NCBI RefSeq assembly: GCF_002161065.1
Contig: NZ_NFLV01000004.1
Location: 62,001 to 126,000, forward strand
Source: Eubacterium sp. An11
GTDB taxonomy: Bacteria; Bacillota; Clostridia; Lachnospirales; Lachnospiraceae
Length of the DNA stretch: 64,000 bases
Reading direction: 5' to 3'
Below are positions 1 to 6,923 of this stretch, piece after piece. The number at the start of each line of letters is the position of its first letter. Within the stretch, counting starts at the first letter, position 1. Below the pieces are notes generated by a model. The model ran no database searches. It was not told the origin of the DNA and worked only from the letters and a program-made list of their open reading frames with translations. Both the position numbers and the translations under genes were made by a program.

Positions 1-374
1 GCATCGGCCTTTCGGACGGCGATACGTTTCCTGAACAGTGTGATCCGCGCCCGGAGCACCGCCAGACTAAAAGGCTTCGCCATATAGTCATCCGCTCCCA
101 GCGTCAGCCCCATAACCTCATCCGTTTCCATATCATTGGCCGTGAGGATCAGAACGAGGGCATCCGACCGCTCTTTTACCCAGCAAAGATAGTCATAGCC
201 GCTGCCGTCGGGGAGATTAATGTCAAGAATCACGATATTCGCCGCCTCTTTTGAAAAGTCCTCCCGGGCCTGCAAAAGGCAGGCGCTCTGTACAAAAGCA
301 AGCCCCGTCTCCTGCAAAGCCAGGCGGATACCGTCACTCAAAGCCCTGTCATCCTCCACAATCTGAATCCGCAT
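1..374 (-). CDS. Response regulator receiver domain, OmpR-like (3' end beyond window)
   Basis: This is the N-terminal 124 codons of a two-component response regulator; the rest lies left of the window. The ATG at 374 follows an AGGAGG-like site at good spacing and opens with MRIQIVEDD, the acidic pocket of a receiver domain. The phosphoacceptor Asp is in ILDINLPDG, followed by ILTAND and the switch Lys in DDYMAKPF. These positions are canonical, so the domain should accept phosphate from a sensor kinase, presumably encoded further left. The spacing of motifs suits the OmpR/PhoB family, but the DNA-binding domain is not visible, so the output class is inferred. Confidence 0.88.
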   Translation of the reverse strand, partial: MRIQIVEDDRALSDGIRLALQETGLAFVQSACLLQAREDFSKEAANIVILDINLPDGSGYDYLCWVKERSDALVLILTANDMETDEVMGLTLGADDYMAKPFSLAVLRARITLFRKRIAVRKAD

Positions 375-418
375 GTCATTTTCCTCCTGTTTTTCCATCC
401 TGCCCGTTATTCTTATCC

Positions 419-448
419 ACTATAGCACATTTTCCACGGTCTTCACAA
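419..448 (-). promoter_or_regulatory. Promoter of the response regulator gene
   Basis: Read on the minus strand, TTGTGA and TATAGT are separated by 18 bases about 45 bases before the response regulator start. This suggests a housekeeping promoter independent of the HMA gene upstream. Confidence 0.45.
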
Positions 449-472
449 GGACGGAGTTTCCGGATTCCATCG

Positions 473-733
473 TTATCTCCTGCCCCGGCCAAACCATCCT
501 TTTTTCTCATACGGACCCGCTTCAAAAGACAGTACACGGTACCCGGTCTCCCCGATGACATCCCGGAGCTTTTGTTCATCCGGGACCTGCTCTGCCAATA
601 TGACCGTCTCCCCCTTGCTGTGGGAAGAAGTCACCTTTTTTACCGGAAATGTTTTGCGGATTACGTCGTTTATGTGGCTCTCGCACATACCGCATGCCAT
701 ACCGTCAATTTTCAATGTTATTTTCTGCATCAT
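473..733 (-). CDS. Heavy-metal-associated (HMA) domain protein
   Basis: An 86-residue protein with one ferredoxin-like HMA domain. The metal-site motif is MACGMC near residue 12, a variant of the usual M-x-C-x-x-C, and the protein resembles copper chaperones or detached N-terminal domains of metal-pumping P-type ATPases. An in-frame start 24 bases further up is possible, but an AGAGGT site just before the tandem ATG at 733 favours the shorter form. The C-terminus is basic (KKGWFGRGRR) and unlike CopZ. No P-type ATPase is visible in the window. Binding of Cu(I), Zn or another thiophilic metal is inferred from the motif. Confidence 0.8.
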   Translation of the reverse strand: MMQKITLKIDGMACGMCESHINDVIRKTFPVKKVTSSHSKGETVILAEQVPDEQKLRDVIGETGYRVLSFEAGPYEKKGWFGRGRR

Positions 734-777
734 TGTTACCTCTTTTCTCAAACTCAACTATTGGTTGCACACTTCTT

Positions 778-806
778 ATTATAGATAGTTGTATCTAACT
801 TTTCAA
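778..806 (-). promoter_or_regulatory. Promoter of the HMA gene with a palindromic operator
   Basis: On the minus strand TTGAAA and TATAAT lie 17 bases apart. The perfect inverted repeat TAGATA-N4-TATCTA (782-797) fills most of the spacer and runs into the -10 box, a position where a bound repressor would block RNA polymerase. A metal-responsive repressor is the natural guess given the gene, but the repeat does not match the CopY box I know. Confidence 0.6.
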
Positions 807-846
807 CAGCAATCCGTAAATTTCTGTAAAAGATGACCCCTGGCGC

Positions 847-875
847 TTGCCTTGCCATGGCAGGTGTGGTATATT
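847..875 (+). promoter_or_regulatory. Promoter of the DUF368 gene
   Basis: TTGCCT and TATATT are separated by 17 bases, about 65 bases before the DUF368 start. The 10-base palindrome TGCCATGGCA lies in the spacer and could be an operator. Confidence 0.45.
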
Positions 876-939
876 GAGACGTATTGCGGGCGTTATGACC
901 GCATATACTCATATCAATGGAAGAAAGGACAGATTTTTT

Positions 940-1782
940 ATGAAAGATAAGCACCCAGGCATCCTGCACCTGATTCTCCGGGTACTTCAGGGTATTCTCA
1001 TCGGTGTGGGCGCTGTGCTGCCAGGCATTTCCGGCGGCGTTCTCTGTGTTGTTTTTGGTATTTATAAACCGGTCATGGAGCTTCTGGGAAGCCCGTTTAA
1101 AAGATTTAAAACCCATGTTCCCATGCTGCTTCCGGTTATCATAGGCGGAGTGGTCGGTTTCCTCGGCGTGGCGAAGATTCTGGCATTTTTCCTGGAAAAA
1201 TATCCGGATCCGTCCGTGTGTCTGTTCATCGGACTGATCACCGGCATGCTGCCTTCTCTGTTCCGGGAAGCCGGCGAACAGGGCCGTCCGAAAAACTGCT
1301 GGATTCCTCTGGTGATTGCCTTTGTCATCATCATGGCACTGTTAATCTCCCTGAATCTGTTTTCCGTGACCATCGCTCCAAACTTTGGATGGTACATTTT
1401 CTGTGGTTTCTGCCTGGCACTGAGCGTCATCGCTCCGGGTATGAGTTTCTCTACCCTGTTGATGCCCCTCGGACTCTATACTCCGTTTGTGGACGGACTG
1501 GGCAGCCTGGAAATCGGCGTTTTGATTCCGGCCGGCATTGGCGCCGTGGTGACTGTCATCTGCCTGGCACGGGCTGTGGATGCGCTGTTTGACCATTTTT
1601 ATCCTTACGCCTTCCACGCCATCATCGGTATTGTCATCGCAGCTACCATCATGATCATCCCGGTGAAGAGCTTCACTGTATCGGCAGGCTCTGCCATCAT
1701 CAATATCATCTGTATCGTGGTGGGGATCGTGGCCGCACTGGCGCTGGACGCTTTTAACTCACGGATTCCGGTGGAAGATTAA
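940..1782 (+). CDS. DUF368 family polytopic membrane protein
   Basis: A 280-residue membrane protein of the DUF368 family. The ATG at 940 lies after a GAAAGGA site; upstream in-frame TTG codons fall inside the promoter. The N-terminal signature GVGAVLPGISGGV and a repeated VIAPGMSFSTLLMPLG motif form two related glycine/proline-rich re-entrant-looking elements, typical of the family. About eight hydrophobic segments span the chain. Some DUF368 proteins have been linked to lipid-carrier (undecaprenyl phosphate) recycling; whether this one does that is inference. It is transcribed alone and ends in a shared terminator with the convergent HAD gene. Confidence 0.85.
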   Translation: MKDKHPGILHLILRVLQGILIGVGAVLPGISGGVLCVVFGIYKPVMELLGSPFKRFKTHVPMLLPVIIGGVVGFLGVAKILAFFLEKYPDPSVCLFIGLITGMLPSLFREAGEQGRPKNCWIPLVIAFVIIMALLISLNLFSVTIAPNFGWYIFCGFCLALSVIAPGMSFSTLLMPLGLYTPFVDGLGSLEIGVLIPAGIGAVVTVICLARAVDALFDHFYPYAFHAIIGIVIAATIMIIPVKSFTVSAGSAIINIICIVVGIVAALALDAFNSRIPVED

Positions 1783-1858
1783 AAAAGAGTGAATGTTTCC
1801 AGACATCCAAAGAGACCTTTTTGTTTCTTTGGATGCATCCGTACATTCACTCTTTTTT
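1781..1858. terminator. Bidirectional terminator between DUF368 and HAD genes
   Basis: The arms AAAAAAGAGTGAATGT and ACATTCACTCTTTTTT enclose a second inner stem (CATCCAAAGA with TCTTTGGATG). The U-rich ends on both strands serve both convergent genes. Confidence 0.9.
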
Positions 1859-1863
1859 CGTTC

Positions 1864-2532
1864 TTATACCTGTTCTTCTGCAAGGCGTTCCTTCAGATAT
1901 TCTTTTACTTCCAGCAAGGAAGGAAGTATACAGCAGGCCAGCTCCCGCATCTCCTCATCCGGCTGTTTGATGTCCGGCACCATGATGCAGGAAAGTCCTG
2001 CTCTTGTGGCGGAACGCACGCCGTTAAAGGAATCTTCCACGGCGCAGGCATTCTCCGGTTCCACCTGCAGGCACTCGCAGGCTTTCAGATAAATATCCGG
2101 CTCCGGCTTGCTCCTCCTGATCATATCGCCGCAGACGATGGCGTCAAAATAGGACAGCAGACCGGCTTCCTCAATCTCTCTCCGGACTGTCCTCTCCTTT
2201 GAGGAAGTGGCAAGAGCAATCTTCAATCCACGCTCTCTCAAAAAGGTCAGCAGCGCATCCACGCCCGCTTTCTTTGGAAGCTGTCCGCCATCTGCCTTCT
2301 CATGGAACAGGCCGGCCATCTCCCTCTCATAAGTATCATAAGGAAAATCTTCTCCGTAAACCTCCAGAAACTTTGCCCTGGTCTGTACATCGTTGGTGCC
2401 GAGGCAAATGCAGCAGACATCCTCCACACCGGTAAACCCTTTCTCACCGGCAACCTTCTTCCAGCATTCAATCACAAGACGTTCTGAATCAAAGATTACT
2501 CCGTCCATATCAAAAACAACTGCCTGAATCAT
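1864..2532 (-). CDS. HAD family hydrolase, beta-phosphoglucomutase/phosphatase-like
   Basis: A 222-residue HAD-superfamily enzyme with a helical C1 cap. Motif I is VFDMDGVIFDSE (nucleophile Asp plus acid/base Asp), motif II is the ATSS segment, motif III is a Lys in RSKPEPD, and motif IV is AVEDSFNGV. This arrangement matches beta-phosphoglucomutase-like and small phosphosugar phosphatases; the substrate cannot be told from sequence. ATG at 2532 follows a GGGAGGA site. It is a single-gene transcript with its own promoter near 2640, divergent from the thiamine operon. Confidence 0.88.
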   Translation of the reverse strand: MIQAVVFDMDGVIFDSERLVIECWKKVAGEKGFTGVEDVCCICLGTNDVQTRAKFLEVYGEDFPYDTYEREMAGLFHEKADGGQLPKKAGVDALLTFLRERGLKIALATSSKERTVRREIEEAGLLSYFDAIVCGDMIRRSKPEPDIYLKACECLQVEPENACAVEDSFNGVRSATRAGLSCIMVPDIKQPDEEMRELACCILPSLLEVKEYLKERLAEEQV

Positions 2533-2627
2533 AGAATCCTCCCTGAAATAAATGTATCTTGATCACACTGCATCTCCTTTGGTACAGGGACGCATTTCCC
2601 TGCTTCCGGTCCACAGTGTTCGCGCCT

Positions 2628-2656
2628 ATCATATCGTGTTTTTGAAGAAAATACAA
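2628..2656 (-). promoter_or_regulatory. Promoter of the HAD hydrolase gene
   Basis: Minus-strand TTGTAT and TATGAT are 17 bases apart, about 95 bases before the HAD start. Confidence 0.5.
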
Positions 2657-2740
2657 GGATTTCAGGAACAATACTTTCCTATTTGTCCGCCTTAACGAAG
2701 AGACAGCTTCCGGAACCACATAAAAAACATACACTTTCCC

Positions 2741-2769
2741 TTGACATTTTCTTAAAATGCTTTTATATT
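2741..2769 (+). promoter_or_regulatory. Promoter of the thiamine operon
   Basis: A perfect TTGACA lies 17 bases before TATATT. The predicted transcript would start near 2776, just in front of the TPP riboswitch. Confidence 0.75.
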
Positions 2770-2788
2770 AGAAAACGTAAATAAATAT

Positions 2789-2868
2789 GGGGAGCTTGTA
2801 GACAGGCTGAGAGGAAGTTGCGAACTTCGACCCGGGAACCTGATTTGGATAATGCCAACGTAGGAAAA
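2789..2868 (+). promoter_or_regulatory. TPP riboswitch (THI element)
   Basis: The conserved TPP-aptamer blocks occur in the right order: GGCTGAGAGGAAG, then GACCCGGGAACCTGAT, then GGATAATGCCAACGTAGG. The CTGAGA and ACCTGATxxGGATAATGCC segments bind the pyrimidine and pyrophosphate of thiamine diphosphate. It precedes thiazole synthesis genes and is followed at once by a terminator, so ligand binding should stop transcription. Confidence 0.97.
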
Positions 2869-2880
2869 GAACGACAATTA

Positions 2881-2917
2881 CGGGAGACGGCAGATGCCAT
2901 CTCCCGATTTCTTTTTT
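2881..2917 (+). terminator. Riboswitch expression-platform terminator
   Basis: CGGGAGACGGCA pairs with TGCCATCTCCCG (one mismatch) and is followed by a T-rich tract, 12 bases after the aptamer. This is the presumed TPP-controlled terminator. Confidence 0.88.
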
Positions 2918-2975
2918 CATCAGGGAATTTACACAATACAATACAGGAAAACGTGTGATTGAACGAGATACTTTT

Positions 2976-3027
2976 GGTTCATGAAGGGGTGCACCACCGC
3001 GGGTGTATTCTTTCGTGAACCTTTTTT
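2976..3027 (+). terminator. Second terminator-like hairpin before thiS
   Basis: GGTTCATGAA pairs with TTCGTGAACC around an inner GTGCACC/GGTGTAT stem and is followed by six Ts. A further outer pair, GTGTGAT (2953-2959) with ATCACAC (3041-3047), encloses it. It stands between the riboswitch terminator and the thiS ribosome site, so it must be read through or melted for expression. Confidence 0.7.
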
Positions 3028-3068
3028 CTTTGTTCTGAGGATCACACACCCCGGAAAGGAGGCATCTT

Positions 3069-3266
3069 ATGATACGGGTCAACGGACAGGAAGAAGTCCT
3101 GGAAGAAAAACTGACCATTGAGGATTACATTTCCCGGCATGGTTACCGTACCAACCGCATTGCCGTGGAAAAAAACGGAACCATCGTGCCCAAAAGAAAT
3201 TATGCGGACACCTTGCTCGAAGATGGAGATCAGATTGAGATTGTAAGTTTTGTGGGAGGAGGATGA
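3069..3266 (+). CDS. thiS: Sulfur carrier protein ThiS
   Basis: A 65-residue ubiquitin-fold sulfur carrier for thiazole formation. The chain ends in VSFVGGG, giving the C-terminal Gly-Gly that ThiF adenylates and that is then converted to a thiocarboxylate used by ThiG. The ATG follows AAAGGAGG. The last codons, GGA GGA GGA TGA, encode the glycine tail and also serve as the ribosome site for thiF three bases on. Length and ending are typical of the family. Confidence 0.95.
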   Translation: MIRVNGQEEVLEEKLTIEDYISRHGYRTNRIAVEKNGTIVPKRNYADTLLEDGDQIEIVSFVGGG

Positions 3267-3269
3267 TTT

Positions 3270-4028
3270 ATGAGGACGGAGCAATATAAACAGCAAGACC
3301 GGAAGACGGCCATTCCAGGGCAGCGGCCGGACAATCCAGCGGCAATCCCCACCCGGGAAGAACTTCAGCAGGCCCTCATCCGCCGCCATACCGGGACCGT
3401 GCAGCATCGCCTCGCAAAGGCGCGGGTTGCCGTGGCAGGACTGGGCGGTCTTGGCTCCAACATCGCCGTCTCCCTTGCCCGCATCGGCGTGGGCCATCTG
3501 CATCTCATTGACTTTGACCGGGTGGATATCACAAACCTGAACCGGCAGCAATATTTTATTCATCAGATCGATATGGCCAAAACCGAAGCCCTGTCGGAGA
3601 TTCTTCTCGCCATCAATCCTTACCTGACGATTCAAAAGGATGCTGTGCGAATCACTAAAGAAAATGTACCGGCACTCTTCCAGAATGACACTTATATCTG
3701 CGAGGCCTTTGACGTGCCGGAAAATAAAGCTATGCTGGCTGAAGCGGTGCTGGAACATTTTCCGGAAAAATACCTCATTGCCGCCAGCGGTATGGCTGGC
3801 TATGGGAACAGTAACGCAATCCGTACAAGAAAAATCTCTTCGCATTTTTATCTCTGTGGGGATGAAACTTCGGAAGTCTGCGAGGGCCGCGGTCTGATGG
3901 CACCCCGGGTGGCGCTCTGCGCAGCTCACCAGGCGAACCTGGCGGTGGAGCTGATCCTGAAACAGGCAGAAACGAAGGAGCGGCCATCCTGCGGAAGCTT
4001 CCCTTCTGCCAGAAAACGTGAAGAATAA
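3270..4028 (+). CDS. thiF: Sulfur carrier protein ThiS adenylyltransferase ThiF
   Basis: A 252-residue E1-like enzyme that activates the ThiS C-terminus with ATP. The nucleotide-binding loop is GLGGLGSN, followed by the adenylation motif [15 protein letters not shown] that holds the Mg-ATP Asp and Arg. The C-terminal region has scattered cysteines ([12 protein letters not shown]) but no clear paired CxxC zinc clamp as in E. coli ThiF, so it belongs to the shorter clostridial ThiF subfamily. An N-terminal extension of about 40 residues is hydrophilic. It is translationally coupled to thiS, with 3 bases between the genes. Confidence 0.93.
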   Translation: MRTEQYKQQDRKTAIPGQRPDNPAAIPTREELQQALIRRHTGTVQHRLAKARVAVAGLGGLGSNIAVSLARIGVGHLHLIDFDRVDITNLNRQQYFIHQIDMAKTEALSEILLAINPYLTIQKDAVRITKENVPALFQNDTYICEAFDVPENKAMLAEAVLEHFPEKYLIAASGMAGYGNSNAIRTRKISSHFYLCGDETSEVCEGRGLMAPRVALCAAHQANLAVELILKQAETKERPSCGSFPSARKREE

Positions 4029-4048
4029 TAAAAAGAAAGGACAAAACA

Positions 4049-4819
4049 ATGAAAAACGATACATGGAAATTAGGAAACCACGAATTTACATCCAGATTTA
4101 TCCTGGGCTCCGGCAAATATTCTCTGGAGCTCATCAAAGCCGCTGTGGAAGAAGCCGGCGCGCAGATCGTGACCATGGCTCTGCGCCGCGCCAATGAAGG
4201 CGGTCTTGCCAATATCCTGGACTACATACCGGAGGGAGTCACTCTTCTTCCGAATACTTCCGGCGCCAGAAACGCCGATGAGGCCGTCCGCATCGCCCGG
4301 CTGGCCAGAGAAGTCTGCGGCAGTGATTTCATCAAAATCGAGATCATGCGGGATACCAAATATCTCCTGCCGGATAATTATGAGACGATCAAGGCTACGG
4401 AAATTCTCGCCAAAGAAGGCTTCATCGTCATGCCTTATATGTACCCGGACTTAAACATGGCAAGGGATATGGCAAAAGCCGGCGCCGCCTGTATCATGCC
4501 GCTGGGCGCGCCGATCGGTTCTAATAAAGGTCTGTGTACCAGGGAATTCATTCAGATCCTCATCGACGAAATTGATCTGCCGATCATCGTGGACGCGGGT
4601 ATCGGCCGTCCGTCCCAGGCCTGCGAAGCCATGGAAATGGGCGCTGCGGCGGTCATGGCCAACACAGCCATCGCCACCGCCGGTGACGTAAAACTGATGG
4701 CCGGCGCCATGAAAAAAGCCGTGGAGGCCGGAAGAGCCGCTTATCTGGCCGGCATGGGAAATGTACGGGCCAAAGGAGCCAGCGCTTCTTCCCCTCTCAT
4801 CGGCTATCTGAGAGACTGA
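4049..4819 (+). CDS. thiG: Thiazole synthase ThiG
   Basis: A 256-residue TIM-barrel enzyme that joins ThiS-thiocarboxylate, 1-deoxy-D-xylulose 5-phosphate and dehydroglycine into the thiamine thiazole. [12 protein letters not shown] at the start, [14 protein letters not shown], the catalytic Lys region [16 protein letters not shown], and the phosphate-binding C-terminal loops [11 protein letters not shown] and MANTAIA are all family hallmarks. Length is normal. The start is set by AAGAAAGGA 8 bases upstream. Confidence 0.97.
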   Translation: MKNDTWKLGNHEFTSRFILGSGKYSLELIKAAVEEAGAQIVTMALRRANEGGLANILDYIPEGVTLLPNTSGARNADEAVRIARLAREVCGSDFIKIEIMRDTKYLLPDNYETIKATEILAKEGFIVMPYMYPDLNMARDMAKAGAACIMPLGAPIGSNKGLCTREFIQILIDEIDLPIIVDAGIGRPSQACEAMEMGAAAVMANTAIATAGDVKLMAGAMKKAVEAGRAAYLAGMGNVRAKGASASSPLIGYLRD

Positions 4820-4838
4820 TGTCTCTGCATCCGGTACG

Positions 4839-4876
4839 GGAGGAAATAAACTCCGAAACCGTAGCCTATTTCCTCC
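4839..4876 (+). repeat. Intercistronic hairpin between thiG and thiH
   Basis: GGAGGAAATA and TATTTCCTCC form a perfect 10-base-pair stem with an 18-base loop. No T run follows, so it looks like an RNA-stability or processing element rather than a terminator. Confidence 0.6.
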
Positions 4877-4921
4877 GGAAGATTTCCAGAAGTTATTTTC
4901 AAAAGTGAAAAGGAGCAAAAA

Positions 4922-6139
4922 ATGAACACAAAATCTCATATCAACGAAAGTATTTTAAGCGATGAAATCCGCGAACATCAGAAAGAAAACCGCATCGACC
5001 ACATGACCTATCTGCCGGATATGGAAGACATCGGTTCCGACGTGATGGACCAGGTAATTTCCGCCATGAACGCCTACAACTACGATACTTACACTGAAAA
5101 TGACGTGCGCCGCGCCCTCGCCCATGACAACCGTTCCCTGGAAGACTTCAAGGCGCTGCTGTCCCCGGCGGCGCTGCCTTTGCTGGAAGACATCGCCCAG
5201 GCAGCCCAGGCAGAAACCCGGAAACATTTCGGCAATTCCGTCTGTATGTTTACTCCGGCCTACATCGCCAACTATTGCGAAAATTACTGCATTTACTGTG
5301 GATTTAACCGTCACAATCACATTAAACGGGCGCAGCTCAATGAAGAGGAGATTGAGAAGGAGTTTGCCGCCATCGCCAAAACGGGACTGCAGGAAATCCT
5401 CATCCTGACCGGTGAGAGCCGGAAGCGTTCCACTGTGGAATATATCGGCCGGGCCTGCCAAATCGCCCGGAAATATTTCCGGGTGGTCGGTCTGGAAGTT
5501 TACCCGATGAACTCTGACGAATATGCCCATCTGCATCAGTGCGGAGCAGACTACGTCACCGTCTTTCAGGAAACCTACAACTCTGACAAATACGAAACTC
5601 TCCATCTGGCCGGTCACAAACGAATCTTTCCGTACCGGTTCAATGCCCAGGAGCGGGCTTTGATGGGAGGCATGCGGGGCGTGGGCTTTGCCGCTCTCCT
5701 GGGTCTTGATGATTTCCGGAAAGACGCTTTCGCCACCGGTATGCACGCCTGGCTTCTCCAGAAAAAATATCCTCACGCGGAGATTGCCTTCTCCTGCCCG
5801 CGGTTGCGGCCTATCATCAACAACGACAAGATCAATCCTATGGATGTACATGAAGCACAGCTTCTGCAGATTGTCTGCGCCTACCGGCTGTTCATGCCTT
5901 TCGCCAGCATCACCATCTCCAGCCGGGAATGCGCCAGAGTGCGGGACAACCTGGTGAACATCGCCGCCACCAAGATCTCTGCCGGCGTCAGCACCGGCAT
6001 CGGCGAACACGGCGAGGAAGTGGAGGATAAGGGCGATGAACAGTTTGAAATCTCTGACGGCCGCTCTGTTCAGGAAGTCTACGACGCCCTGGTGGCCGAA
6101 CACCTGCAGCCGGTCATGGCGGAGTACATTTACGTATGA
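4922..6139 (+). CDS. thiH: 2-iminoacetate synthase ThiH (radical SAM)
   Basis: A 405-residue radical SAM enzyme that cleaves tyrosine to give dehydroglycine for ThiG. The cluster motif CxxxCxxC appears as CENYCIYC near residue 120, preceded by MFTPAYIANY. Later motifs GLEVYPM, VTVFQETYN and FSCPRLRP are those of ThiH/BioB-like barrels. The ATG follows AAAGGAG. It overlaps the next gene by four bases (ATGA), so the two are translationally coupled. Confidence 0.96.
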   Translation: MNTKSHINESILSDEIREHQKENRIDHMTYLPDMEDIGSDVMDQVISAMNAYNYDTYTENDVRRALAHDNRSLEDFKALLSPAALPLLEDIAQAAQAETRKHFGNSVCMFTPAYIANYCENYCIYCGFNRHNHIKRAQLNEEEIEKEFAAIAKTGLQEILILTGESRKRSTVEYIGRACQIARKYFRVVGLEVYPMNSDEYAHLHQCGADYVTVFQETYNSDKYETLHLAGHKRIFPYRFNAQERALMGGMRGVGFAALLGLDDFRKDAFATGMHAWLLQKKYPHAEIAFSCPRLRPIINNDKINPMDVHEAQLLQIVCAYRLFMPFASITISSRECARVRDNLVNIAATKISAGVSTGIGEHGEEVEDKGDEQFEISDGRSVQEVYDALVAEHLQPVMAEYIYV

Positions 6140-6786
6140 GCGCCCCTCATACCTTACAGCCGGAAAACTCCGTCACTATCGCCGTTACGAACCGCGCCCT
6201 CTCCGCCCGCCCTTATGAAGAACAGATTACCCGCATCTGCCGCTTTCACCCGGCGGCGGTGATCGTGCGGGAAAAAGATCTGCCGGAAGAAGAATACGCC
6301 CGCTTGGCCGGAAAGGTGCTGGCCATCTGCCGTCAATACGGCGTGCGCTGCATTTACCACACCTACCCGGAAGCCGCCCGGGCCGCCGGCGTCAAAGATA
6401 TTCATCTGCCGCTCCCCATTCTGCGGCAGTATGCCGGCGGGGCAGATCCGCAACCGGCGGATTCCCTCCGGCCAGATATTCCCGGCGGGGCAAGGACGCC
6501 CCTCTCCTTTTTCACTGCCGTCGGCACTTCCGTCCATTCCAGGGCGGAAGCTGAGGAGGCGCTGCGGCTGGGCGCCACCTATCTGACGGCGGGACACATT
6601 TACAGCACCGACTGCAAAAAAGGCGTTCCGCCCCGGGGACTTTCCTTCTTAAAAGAAATCTGCCGGATGTCCCCGGTGCCGGTTTACGCCATCGGCGGCA
6701 TCCATCTGGGCACCAGGCAGCTTGCCGAAGTACTTTCCTGCGGGGCCGCTGGCGGGTGCATCATGTCGGAGATGATGCGGATATAG
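6136..6786 (+). CDS. ThiE/TenI family protein (thiamine phosphate synthase or thiazole tautomerase)
   Basis: A 216-residue TIM-barrel protein of the ThiE/TenI family. Conserved elements include VIVREKDLPEEEYA, IHLPLPI, GTSVHSRAEAEEA and a C-terminal AIGGI phosphate-binding loop. The segment TAGHIYSTDCKKGVPPRGL resembles TenI (thiazole tautomerase) more than classical ThiE, where a GP-x-x-x-T-x-T-K loop binds the pyrophosphate. TenI aromatises the ThiG product. ThiE would instead join the pyrimidine and thiazole phosphates. Its position right after thiH suits either; no thiC, thiD or thiM lies in the window. Confidence 0.85.
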   Translation: MSAPHTLQPENSVTIAVTNRALSARPYEEQITRICRFHPAAVIVREKDLPEEEYARLAGKVLAICRQYGVRCIYHTYPEAARAAGVKDIHLPLPILRQYAGGADPQPADSLRPDIPGGARTPLSFFTAVGTSVHSRAEAEEALRLGATYLTAGHIYSTDCKKGVPPRGLSFLKEICRMSPVPVYAIGGIHLGTRQLAEVLSCGAAGGCIMSEMMRI

Positions 6787-6923
6787 CAGGATTTTCACTT
6801 GCGTCTTTCTTCCTGGCATAGTAAGATAGGATTATATAAATAAGACTATAATTATAGAAAGAACAATTTATCCCCGGCCAAGATGCGCCAGGGACGGTTT
6901 GACACCTGGAAAGGAGGGGTACC

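Noticed and set aside
2918-3030. T-box riboswitch before thiS
   Set aside because: The ACCGCGG segment recalls a T-box but the specifier stem does not fit, and TPP control already explains the leader.
3042-6103. Long minus-strand reading frames (340 and 382 codons) opposite the thiamine genes
   Set aside because: They lie antisense to clear thiS/thiF and thiH genes, lack ribosome sites and have no recognisable domain.
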